Origin: Ancylostoma caninum
Lineage: Eukaryota > Nematoda > Chromadorea > Rhabditida > Ancylostomatidae
Assembly: GCA_037903475.1 (NCBI GenBank)
Contig: JBAJFG010000615.1
Coordinates: forward strand, 1,388,501-1,452,500
Direction of reading: 5' to 3'
DNA length: 64,000 bases
Positions within the stretch are counted from its first letter, which is position 1. Each line of letters starts with the position of its first letter. Under the pieces are notes generated by a model, which saw only the letters and a list, made by a program, of their open reading frames with translations, made no database searches and was not told the DNA's origin. This document shows positions 1-10,900 of the stretch, piece after piece. The translations under genes were made by a program, and so were the position numbers.

Positions 1-771
1 ATGTTTTAACTAACGGCCATTTTCATACCGGTTGAGTTTCGATACATGACGTTTTCAAATAGTTGATATTGTCCAAAAAATTGGTTTACACAATAATTCA
101 AAGGCAATAAGAGTTGAAAAATAAATACAGTGAGAGTAGGGGTGGAATGTTTAATACACTATGCAGAATAACAGAAAGTGCAAGAAAAGTAAAAGTTCAA
201 TGATTCTGGGCGTGAACCCTCAGAAGCAGCCAGAAGATCGTATGGCTTGCTCAGTTCTCGACGCATCCGCTTGATCAAAATTTTATATGGATGTAATACT
301 GCTGGGTCTCTCTCCAAATTGGACTTTATTAAGTTTGCAGTGGACTTGAAGATATCGCTTCAGCAAAGTCATGAAGCAGACTGATGCATCGCATGCGGTT
401 CACAGTACTTTGTCAGATTTAAATCTTCTCGTTGTTCCGCTAATCGCCCAAAATACTTCTTGTACAAAAAGGATGAGACCGGTTCATAGCACAGTGGTTA
501 GCAGTTTTTTCCCTTTCCACATATATCAGAGTGGAACAGAGTGGAAATTCTATCGAGTGACCGCTAGCAGATCGCTCATCGTTCGATCAGTGGCGGCGAA
601 TCATCTCCTCCATCCTGAATTTTTCCCATTTTCGCGTGTTGTTCTTTGTTTACTCGCATTATTGATGTGCTTAGAATAATTTTCGAATCTTCTAGTCTCC
701 GACAAAACGAATGGATAGCAATTCAGAAGTGCGGCCTACCAATCAGATCCCACTAAGCTTCTTGTATACAG
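1..771. other. 5' flank of serpin A, no gene recognised
   Basis: No exon with serpin character or other recognisable coding sequence was found here. A 102-codon open frame at 371-679 has no recognisable domain and looks like chance. The missing leader exon of serpin A should lie in this stretch or further upstream, but I could not place an ATG and a donor in the required phase (two bases left over) with confidence. Confidence 0.5.
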
Positions 772-772
772 C

Positions 773-3700
773 ATGTTTGCGACGGTAGAGGCAGATTTCG
801 GGCTCTTCATGCTCCGCGAGGCACCTGCCAATGAGCCATTGGTCGTTTCACCCCTCTCAGTGATTTTCGCTCTGGCCATGCTTCAAGCTGGTGCCAGAGT
901 AACCACCAAAAATCAGATCAACAAAGTAATTTCGAAAGGTACTTCCTTTTCTGCACTCTGCGAAGGAGCGCTAGAACCGTTCTGTTTAGGAGAGTCGGAC
1001 GACGACATCGTGGCATACTACTCCAATCTCTCGCAACAAATCCTGAAGGCTAAAGATGGAGTAGACACTAAGATAGCGAACGGCTTCTTTTTAGAGTGAG
1101 TCATGGTTTTTTTCCTGCCAGAGTTAAGATCGCCATTCCCGAGTAGATGTGTCATGCCTCGACGGGAGTTGAAGAGAAGATCTTTTTTCCGAAAATATGT
1201 AGTTTGAATGTTCTCTTCAAACATCTCGCTATTCTCAGAGGCATTTAATGCAAATTCACCCTCCGTGCTGGCAGTGCCTACCTGAAAATAACAAAAAAAA
1301 CTTGCCTTCAGGACTCACTCAGACCTTGATAACTGTGCAGCACGAACGCAGCCCGAACGGCGTAATGGTTCGGTTGGAAACCATAGCAGCAACGGTTGCC
1401 TGTTGCTGCCATTCTCTCTTGATTGCTGCAATTGCTGCTAAAGGGCCGACAGATTGAGCAGCAATCGAGGGGAGGATGGCAGCAACTGGCAACCGTTGCT
1501 GCTAGGGTTTCTACCACTACGCCGTTTGGTCTGTGTTCGTCCTGCACACTTATCAGAGGATCAATTTAGACGCCGAGTCGGTGATATTCTGTTGAAATAT
1601 GTAGTTTGAATGGCTTTTTGGGACCGATGCCTCTGTTTTTTTTAGCGTTTGAGTATCCGTTCATTGTTTTTTTTTGGTATAATGTCCTTAGCTGTACTTT
1701 TTTTCTTGTTATTGATATTTGTAATGTTTTGCATTATGCAAGCGTAATAAACCTATAACCTATTAAACCTTTTTCTGTTTCAGCAATCAATACGAGATCG
1801 AGGACCACTATAAAGACATGGTAACAAAGTACTATTCTGCAAAAGTGGAGTCCTATGACTTCGGCAAACCTGACGAGTCTGCTGAGGTAATCTTCCTATA
1901 AATTTTCGTTTTCTCGTCGTTCCTACGCTCAGCAACAGATCTGAACAGCACTGAACAAATCAAGCCTTTTTTCTGTTGGAAGCCGGGAAAATTTCCAGGG
2001 AAAGTTTCCTTCTTAGGCAGGAGTGTCGAGAAGATTGTGTTTTGGGTCCGATGAGAGTTGTTCATCCGATTTAGCATGCATTCGAACGAATCCATGAGAG
2101 GTTATCCGCAACGCAGCGTTGAATGAGTGGCAAAAAGCGATGAAATCGTTCCATTAGCCAGTCAGCCTAAAATTGCATCTCTTGCTGCAAAGAGATTATT
2201 TTTTATTACTGGCATTTTGTTCTTTTACATCGATTCACGCGAACAGCGCAGCAGAGAATTTTGTGAGGCAAGTGATCAGCAATGGGGTAGTTTCAGTGAA
2301 CGAGGACAGAACTGACGAATTTGCAAATTAAAAATTAACCTCGAACAGAAAATTGCAGTCGTTGTGAATTTTTCAGATCATTGACAATTTTGTAAGCAAT
2401 GTCACAGAGGGCAAAGTCCGTGGTATGGTGAAACCAAACAATGTCAAAGGTAAGAGAAATATCGTTTACTGTTAACAATTTCTTAGAAAATAGTAAGAGC
2501 GAACGGTAGGGTAAGGCCTATGGCATACATTAGAGGGACATCGTCGCTGTGGAGAAGTTGAATAAAAATGATGAGAGCGAGATGTTACAAGTCCTCATAT
2601 CTCAACAGGAGATTCATGATGGGAGAGCGATGATAAGCCGTGAAAATTGATGTGGCGTGTCGATCGATAGGCATCATTCTCACTATCTGACCATTCATAG
2701 AATTTCATCTCACACACGTCACATACTTTGATACAAGTCATTGTATTAGGTGCGTTTGCGCTGATAGTCAACGCCATCTACTTCACAGCTGAATGGAGCG
2801 TGAAGTTCGATCAGAGTAGTAACTCAAAGCGAACGTTCTTCAGCGCTGAAAATAGCGAAAAGGAGGTAATACTCCCAGAGATTTTCGACACTCCTTTTTC
2901 TCATTCTCGATTCCCTCAATCACTGAAGAGAAATATTTTCAGCTGGGGTTCATGAACAAGGTGGACTACAAACTCTATGTAGAAGACGCTGACCTGCTGT
3001 TGTTATCACTTCAGTACAAGGACACTTCCTATGCTTTCAATATACTCCTTCCTAAGAAGAGGTACTACATACGATTTACATGTGGTGCATTCGTAAGCAC
3101 GCTTCGTACTCGTGAAGCAGTGCCATGATGGTACAGTTTCGCTGCGGTTTGATCAGCCCTATGTATGATATTCAATTTAGGACCCAGCTTAAAAAATGGA
3201 AGCTCAAAAAAGAGGAAGGCCTAAACCACCTCCTTTTTGGGCGTTTTTCACTCGAAAAATAGAATTGTTGAAATGGTGTTCACAGTTACATACTTTGTGA
3301 AAACCTACCTTTGCAAGGACTGTGTCGATTCCGCTAAGCAGTTTTCCATGAAAATCTTGCCGTAACGCTTAAAAAAGCTTGGAAAACGCTTACTCAGCGG
3401 AATGTTGCTCACATCAGCATCTTCATTAGTAGGACTCCTATGTGTAATTCTTCACTAAGCATCCCTGAGAAAGGGAATTGTTTTGAAATTTCACCCAAAA
3501 TCTGTGACAATTCATAGTATTCATCAGATTCGGCCTTGGAGAAGTGTTAAAGACGATGGATGGGGAAAAGGTTCAAAATTTGCTGTCCAAGTTGAAGGAG
3601 ACTTACGTATCGGTACCTTTCCCACACTTCATCTTTTAGCATTTGGTAGTTGTACCCGGAGTTCTGATGATATCCAGAAGACATTTCAGTACAAACAATT

Positions 3701-4102
3701 TTCTATTATTAACAAAAACAATAGGCGACCACTTAGGCCACACACAGATAACAAGAACTGCCTACCACCTGGTGGAATGGACGTGATTAACACACAACAC
3801 ATAATATCCATGACATGCCACCGCTCGGGAGATTGTCATCAATACGGAGAAAAATTGACAAGAAAGGAAATGGTGAGCTTTTTTAACCCGTTCCTCAAAG
3901 GCGGTAACTGAGGGGCAAAGAGAACGATCATGCGGTGAATGGCCACGATACGGGCACGGTAATGTTTTCGGCAAGAGGTGGTATGTCTCTTCAAACAATT
4001 AGGGGAAAACCCTTCTGAGACTTGGCTCCAGGGGGTGGGCAGTTTTCGTTTTCTGTGCGGTCTAAGAGATTGCTCATCGTTTTTGTTAATAATAATAGTA
4101 AA

Positions 4103-4148
<46 letters not shown>

Positions 4149-5964
4149 GTAAAAATAATAATAATAATGAATTGTTTGTAGTGAAATGTCTTCTGGGTAT
4201 CATCAAAACTCTGGACACATCATAGTAAGCTGTGCGTTCGACTTCCAGACTAAATGGATTCTTCAAGGTGACCATCCCAAAGATGAAGATTGAGAGCGAC
4301 TACAAGTTGAAAGAAGCCCTAATCATGATGGGCGTCACCGACACGTTCAACGATAGCGCTGACTTGAATGGTGTCGCAAAGTCGCCACCACTACGAGTCT
4401 CGAAGGCACTTCATAGGGCTATAATAGAGGTGAATTCTCACATTTTGTTTTAGAACGCACGAAAGAAACATCAAAATGTGGCAATTCGTGGAATGTTCGA
4501 GACAAAAATTCTCTTCCCTGATAACTCTATGACTGTGTACAGTCGGGTCCGGCAGCCACTGCAAATGGGCGCTGGCGGGCGCCAGCCGCCGCCACCCTCC
4601 GGCGCCTTGGTACTAATGAGCTATAAATCACTCGAGCTTGGGAGAAAGCGAAGAAAAATACAATTTTAGTCCATAGTAGACAGAGTGCAGTGGACATGTT
4701 GAGGCTATAAAGCAGGGGACCATTTTCACAGCTTTCACCTTTTTTTCATTTTTGTGATTTTCATGGGGAAAGATTTCTGAATACACAATAAGCGAAGCCA
4801 ACTCTTCCATTTTCTGCTATAGTACACTGCTTCGCGAATACAAAAATGGCCATTATTCTTCTATAGATGGACACAGTACTTCAGTTATCCCAATACACAT
4901 AAAGCCCATCCAATTCGGGATCCTCAGAAAATTGAAATCCGTATAAATTGGTTCATATCCATTGCGAAGTAGTTCTACCGCTGTCATTTATCTTTCGTGG
5001 AGCAGTCCTTTACGGCGGAGTTACTCTCTCCCGGTTTCCCTCAACTTTGAAAAAATGGTTTTTCACCATTATTTACACTATTACTATTACTTGCGCTTAC
5101 ACTTACCGTAGTTTATCTTCGAAATTTATGCAAAACGTTGCCGGATGCCTTCCTGGACTACCCGAAGGAGATCACGGGGGACGTTGCAAGCAGTGAACCC
5201 CAAACACTGCGATACTTAACTCTGGATCTCCAACGGAGTGGAACCAGCGATAGGGACAGATTGCAATCTGCTACTCAAACCACTGAGCCATCCGGGCTAC
5301 TTTTTATGTTGGAGTTTGTTAGATAACTGCAGCAGTCGTAGGCAGCATACTATATGTATTTGCAAAACGGGGGCACAGGGCGGGATTCGAACCCCTGACC
5401 ACCACAACGTCAATCATTCGCTCAACCCACTGAGCTATGCGCGCACGCGATGCAACATACAAGTAGTGTCCGCTATTACTTACTCTTACACTTATCGTAG
5501 TTTATCCTCGAAATTTAGGTGAAAAGGGAGTTGGGTGGGGCCACTTCTGTGAAGCCTAAGCCTAAGCCTTAAACCCATTCTTAAGCATAGGGTTAGGCTT
5601 ATCTACCCTGTCTACTATGGACTAAAATTGTATTTTTCTTCGCTTTCTCCCAAGCTCGAGTGATTTATAGCTCATTAGTACCGGGGCTCCGGAGGCCGGC
5701 GCCCATTTGCAGTGGCTGCCGGGCCGGACTGTATTTTTCCAGATAATTTAGTTTTCCTATTGTTAAGATGAGCAAATGACCGGAGAGAATTCCGTGAAAT
5801 TTCAGGTTGACGAGGACGGCACCACTGCCGCTGCTGCTACTGTTATTGGAATCGAGGGAGGGTCGTTTACAAGTGCAAAGCCAGTGGATTTCATCGCAGA
5901 TCATCCATTTATCTTCATTCTGACCAAAGATAGGAATCCACTGTTCATGGGGCAATTTGTATAA
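773..5964 (+). CDS. Serpin A, inhibitory-type intracellular serpin
   Basis: A serine/cysteine protease inhibitor of the serpin fold. Exons are 772-938, 990-1095, 1784-1886, 2377-2449, 2750-2865, 2943-3061, 3528-3612, 4268-4429 and 5806-5964, all with GT..AG borders and consistent phase. From the first ATG in the first core exon (773) they give about 362 aa, close to the usual 370-390. The real start may be a separate leader exon, because every sibling begins its 167-nt core exon in phase 2. The RCL hinge reads EDGTTAAAAT, the small-residue pattern of inhibitory serpins. The serpin signature FIADHPF and the C-terminal NPLFMGQF follow. Counting 17 residues from the hinge Glu puts P1-P1' near Gly-Ser (inference). 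No signal peptide is visible, suggesting a cytosolic protein. Exon 6 is one codon shorter than in the siblings. Intron 8 holds a 1.2-kb transposon. Uncertain: the true N-terminus. Confidence 0.85.
1328..1554. mobile_element. MITE, GATAACTGTGCAGC family, copy 1
   Basis: About 227 bp with long terminal inverted repeats (left GATAACTGTGCAGCACGAAC, right ending in its near complement at TTATC), lying in intron 2 of serpin A. It has no coding capacity, so it is a non-autonomous element. Related copies sit at 30437-30659, 39335-39572 and 56266-56503. Confidence 0.8.
4088..4168. repeat. AAT trinucleotide microsatellite in intron 7 of serpin A
   Basis: An imperfect run of AAT/TAA units, interrupted by AGT units, about 80 bp long. 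The open frames crossing it are only poly-Asn, poly-Ile or poly-Leu artefacts of the repeat. Confidence 0.9.
5230..5300 (-). other. tRNA-derived (SINE-like) fragment 1
   Basis: Read on the minus strand it has an A-box-like TGGCTCAGTGG followed about 45 bases later by a B-box-like GGTTCCACTCC. The cloverleaf stems do not close, so this is a tRNA-derived relic rather than a working tRNA gene. Confidence 0.5.
5370..5446 (-). other. tRNA-like pseudogene or SINE head 2
   Basis: The minus strand shows TAGCTCAGTGGG (A box, with a GCTC/GAGC D stem) and GGTTCGAATCC (B box) at tRNA spacing. The acceptor and T stems have mismatches and the anticodon stem does not pair, so it is a tRNA-derived repeat, not a functional tRNA. 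A TTAGGC-like stretch (GCCTAAGCCTAAGCC) lies near 5551. Confidence 0.55.
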
Positions 5965-7911
5965 CGAGAACTGTTAAGATGTATGTTGTATATATCTTGA
6001 GCCATTAGAACGTTCACGACAGCTTACTCAAACCGTGTATAGTTGACGTTGATTGTATAGAGCATCATTCAGACTGACATGATTATCAGACACTCACCAC
6101 CCGCGTGTTTTAGCGTACGCTACGCTGGCTCGTGGGTAACTATTCCGGTTCCATTCTTTTCCAAAGTGCAGTGTTTTTCGTTGATTTGACGATAAAGGCT
6201 TAGACTCATACTGCGTTGGTTTGTTTATGTTCATTTTGCTGTAGTTTGTGTGTAGTCAACTATTTTTAGCACTTATTTTACTCTTTGCTAATACTCAAAC
6301 TGCTTTCCTCGTTCTTCCTATGCATGGTCCACTACATTATAAAAGGTGACAGTCTAAGCCGGCTCGGTTGAAAGCACCAACAACGTCTGCAGAGAAGGCT
6401 TTATGATTCAAAGGTGAGCACAGAGGTGAATGACCTCCATAGAGATGGGTATTATAGCCTGGAGGATGCCTCTCTTTCTAAGCATCCAGTTGTTGGAACA
6501 TAAGGGTTATCCTCCAGGGCTTCCTCTAAGTATAAGGAGAAATCACCAATGATATCTGAAGCAGTGTCATACTAACTTTTGTGCTTTTCATCCAGAAATG
6601 AACTAACGCCGAGAGGAAGCCTGCAGGCGGTCATAACCGCATCTCCCACAGCATGAAGTATTCACCTCTACTACCTGATCTTTTACACTGGAAACCTTTG
6701 TTCTGACGCAAAAAGAGACAGAATGCCTGGCGCATGTATGTACATCCGAAACAGTTGCCAGCGCACCCAATGCAAACATCCCAAACAGCTTAACAATGTA
6801 AGTAAGACTTCTAGTCTAGCTGTATATGACCTCAAAAAAGTTCACCGTTGCGTTTTTGTCGGTGTTAAGCTTCAAACGATGTAAGCATTCTCACTGGGAA
6901 ATTGTGTAGGCAGTAGGATCCATAAGATTTGAGTTCGAGGACCATTTCTCGGAGTTTAGTGGCGTGAGGTTTGTTCTACATATTCTTAGGGGCGATTCAA
7001 CTTGTGTGATCGAGCCTAGGCCCAAAGAATCATTCTCCTTTCTTTCTCTTATTCGTTGTAATTATTCCCTAGCATTCGCTCATCCTTGATCTCGCCACGC
7101 CTTTCGATCGAAGTGGATCGAGAGTGCACAAATTCTGACTCGCGTTGAACCTCTGCCTCATCACTTTTTCTCTTTTTTCGCTCATTTTCTCATGCTCTAT
7201 AGCATGTTGTCCATATTGCCCACTTCAGAGCGTAGGTGAGAACCAGTTCTGCAGTTTTCGTACGTTTTTTTCAACATACCGCTAAATCTTAGTGCAATGA
7301 TACAGAAACCGCTACAAGTTCATTCACAGGTCAATCATTTATTAGTGAGCAGTGGCCAGTTTATCGTTTCACGAGACTTCTCTGAATTTCTGGCTATTCC
7401 TTCTTGTTCCTATTCCTTCTTTCTCGTATACGTAGGTCCGAATAAAAATCGAATATTTAATTATTCACTAAGGACTAGGTTCAAATAGTTGAAATGTTCA
7501 AAAAAAATGGCCCTAGATGCCTATTTGCCATTCCTTAAGGGTTATATTTCTCCTTCTTTTCCAGACATCTGAACTATATGTAGACTTATTCGAAATCAAA
7601 TTTTCGAATTTCGAATAAATCTCTCTCTGGGTATATAATGCATTATTCGGTCCTAACTATACTTTCTCGTGTGAAGCTGAACTGAATCTACTCCAACATT
7701 TTGAACGAAACATATTTATTATTCGAATTTTTTTTTAAATTTAGCAGTACTTGCAGCACAAGAACATGGACCTATTCTTTCTTTTAATGTGGCTCATAAA
7801 GTATTCAACTTGTTTCATTGTATGGTAACTACATAGCATAGTGCGAAATGCGAATGATTGCTCATTGAAGGTCACAGCATCAGGGCTTGTGAAGACAACG
7901 ACGTAAATGAG
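5965..7911. other. Intergenic region between serpins A and B
   Basis: No protein-coding exon recognised. A TATA-like ATTATAAAAGG lies near 6336 with no recognisable transcript after it. The 63-codon open frame at 7297-7488 has no domain. The 3' end of A and the promoter of B must both lie here. Confidence 0.5.
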
Positions 7912-10900
7912 ATGGCTCCCAATACAACAGCGAATAGGTGATTATTTTCCCCCTTTTTTTGTTCAAGTCGTTCTTCTCTTGGGTCTCATTGTCCCAAGTA
8001 ATTTCCAGTCAGGGCATGGCTCCACCGTAGTTCAAATGTTTATTTCTAGCAAGTTTTTGACAGCTGAGACGGATTTTGGGCTCAACATGCTCCGTCAGGG
8101 TCCAGCCGGCGAGTCACTGGTTGTTTCGCCCCTCTCAGTGATCTTCGTCTTAACAATGATTAGAGCTGGTGCCAAGGGAACAACGAAGAGCCAGATCGAC
8201 AAACAAATTGCAAAGGGTATCTATTTCCTTCGTTCCCATCAAAATACTGCTTGAAATATCAAGATTTGCATTATTCAGGAGCATCTGACGATAGCATCGT
8301 CGACTACTATTCTGGACTTTCGCAACAAGTCCTGAAAGCCTCAAATGGTGTGCAGAGTAGGATAGCGAACGGGTTCTTTTTGAAGTAAGTATCAGCTGAC
8401 TGAGAAACACAACGTAACGTCCACTTACCTTCTTTATTCGCATCATCATTCGAATTTTTGGAGATTGGAGGATTTTTTCTGCTAAGGGTGTTAGTGGACC
8501 AGGGCAATGAGATATCTTTATTTCAGCAATAATTATCAAATCGAGAAAGACTACGAAAACACAATTGTCAAGAAATTTTCGGCAAAAGTGGAATCGTACG
8601 ACTTCAGCAAAAAGGATGAAACCGCAAAGGTATAGTCCTTGTCGAAAAGATAGACGGATTGCGCGTGCGGTTTCATAGCGTCGCGGCTGCAGAGTCATGG
8701 TGGGACCTAGCTGACCCTCTCACTTAGAGCACGCCCTTACCGAGCCTCTCGTCTAGGTCTCGCCACGATTCTGTGGTCACGGAATCCGTCTATCTTTTTG
8801 ATAAGGACTATATAGTCCTCGAAAAGAGACGGATTCCGTAGCTGCAGAACCGCGGATTCCGTAGCTGCAGAACCGCGGCGGGACCTGACCAATGGAGGAG
8901 AGAGCATTCTTTAATTAAGAGGGTCCCATAGGTCCCGCCGCGATTCTGCAGCTGCAACGCTATGAAACCGCACGGGCAATCCGTCTTATCTTTTCGACAA
9001 GGACTGTATTCAGACTTTCTTTCCTAGTTCCTTTATCATACTTTCGATACTTTTCGCTCCAGAATTCTTTGAACCACAAAGCAACAGTATTAGGGGCATC
9101 ACTTTTGTTTTGGTCTCACCATAACTAAAACTACATATGTATACAGTGGAGGTCAATGACGGTGGCCCAACCGCGGCCGCGAGAGGGACGCCGCGCAACC
9201 GCGCCACGTGGCCCGGGTTTGGCGTGGTCCGCCTCAGAATGTTATTCTGGGCGCTTTTGTTCCCTTTTCGGTCGGAAATCCTTGGAAGGGGTAGAAAAGC
9301 TGCTAGGAATAACATAACAACAGCAGAGGACATCGGTTATGGCGCGCGTGGCGCGGTTGCGCAGCGTCCTTCTCAAAGCCGCGGATGGGCCACCGCCATT
9401 GACGTCCACTGAAGATAGGAGGTTGAAAAGGTCTCGTGCCTTTTCCCATTACAGACTATCAATGACTTTGTGAGCACCGTCACAGAAGGCAAAATTCACG
9501 ACATGCTAAAGCCGGATGCTCTCGAAGGTATGTTTGCTTTTTTTGGTTGTTCTGAATGACCTATCGAGAACTTCAATCTCTTTGTGTTTCTATCATAACT
9601 TTGTTATGTAGCTCATGTATCCAATCAGATTACTAGGTGGTTCGAAAATTACTGGAATTTCCTGCTGAAAGATCGCTTGAACTTTCCTGGACCTAAGAAA
9701 ATTCTGAGGGTATCAATTAAATTCGATTGGTTGACAAGTTTAGAAGAGTTCCCGCCATATTTTAAACAAAATATAAATCAAAAGTAAGAATTAGCCAGTG
9801 TAGACAAACCAAAATTATGCCACGTAACTCTTCACAGAGAGCTCTGCAGTGGACAAGGAAAACGGATTTGAGATCAGCATCAAAAACTGTCATGGCAACT
9901 GGCATCAAAAAAGCATGTGGCGATACACATTTCGTTGTCCCCCTAGTATCCTTACCTGATGAATCGCAACACGGAATGCACAGAAGGAACCTAGTGGGAA
10001 TTTCGGACAGGACTTCCCTGCCATCCTTATGCTTGAAAATGAAAGCTCTGCACATGATAAAAAAAGGAAATAATGTTTGCAGAAACGTTCCAGAAGTCGC
10101 CTGCTGACCTCAGCCTTTGCTGCTTTAGATGCGTTCTCGGTAATTGTCAACGCCATCTACTTCACTGCAAAATGGCAGTATCAATTCTACAAGACCAGCA
10201 ATACGAAGCGAAAGTTTTTCAGCGCTGAAGGAAAAGGTAAAGAGGTGAGGTGAAGTTGGATTTGTACGTTTCTACACTATAAAGAGAACAACTTTCAGAT
10301 AGACTTTATGAATGCCAGGAGGGACCACAGACTTTATGCTGAAGACGATGACATGCAGGTGTTGTCGCTTACTTATAAGGACACTTCATATGCGTTCAAT
10401 ATTTTCCTCCCGAAAAAACGGTGCGTTATTAAAATGAATTAGACGTCTAATGATGCCTGCTCTTGACGCTTTTCCCATAAAACATCACCATTCTGTTAGT
10501 AAGTGCTAGTAAAATGAACGGCCTGGTGCCTTCATCGCTGAATGCTTCAACATTGCACTGCAACTGACTATGAGCAACAGATCTATTCATCCCCTTTTGA
10601 ATGTTTCCTCACATGGATAGGTAGATTGCACGCTCAAACCAACTAGATCAAAATAGAAGGCGGGAAGTTAAACACTATATAAAGGTGTGAGGACACGCAG
10701 AGTAACTGCGGCCAAGCTCAGAAAGCCTCACCACCCTCCAGTGCTAGGTTGGACTCATTCATTTCTGCTATCTTGGACTAATCTATTATTTCTAACAGAT
10801 TCTGCTAGTTTAACTCATCCTTAACACTTTGCATCTTTTTGAAACTTCCTTAGAACTACTGATGAAAGGGTCATGTGCCCGGGGGCACCAAGGAAGTCAC

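Larger units (their letters stand above)
4538..5733. mobile_element. 1.2-kb terminal-inverted-repeat transposon, non-autonomous
   Basis: The first 140 bp or so (4538-4684) reappear inverted at 5605-5733. Both ends begin TACAGTC and include the GGCAGCCACTGCAAATGGGC block, and the inner part of the repeat carries CTCGAGCTTGGGAGAAAGCG. No transposase is visible inside. The interior contains two tRNA-like stretches and a short direct repeat (near 5095-5128 and 5483-5516). It sits in intron 8 of serpin A, just before the RCL exon. Confidence 0.8.

Noticed and set aside
3991..4275. Open frames rich in poly-Leu, poly-Ile or poly-Asn
   Set aside because: They only read through the AAT microsatellite in intron 7 of serpin A.
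5370..5446. Functional tRNA gene
   Set aside because: A and B boxes are present, but the T, anticodon and acceptor stems do not pair, and it lies inside a transposon.
9137..9412. Two overlapping open frames, one per strand, in a GC-rich block
   Set aside because: The block is an inverted-repeat element inside an intron, and the mirror symmetry explains open frames on both strands.
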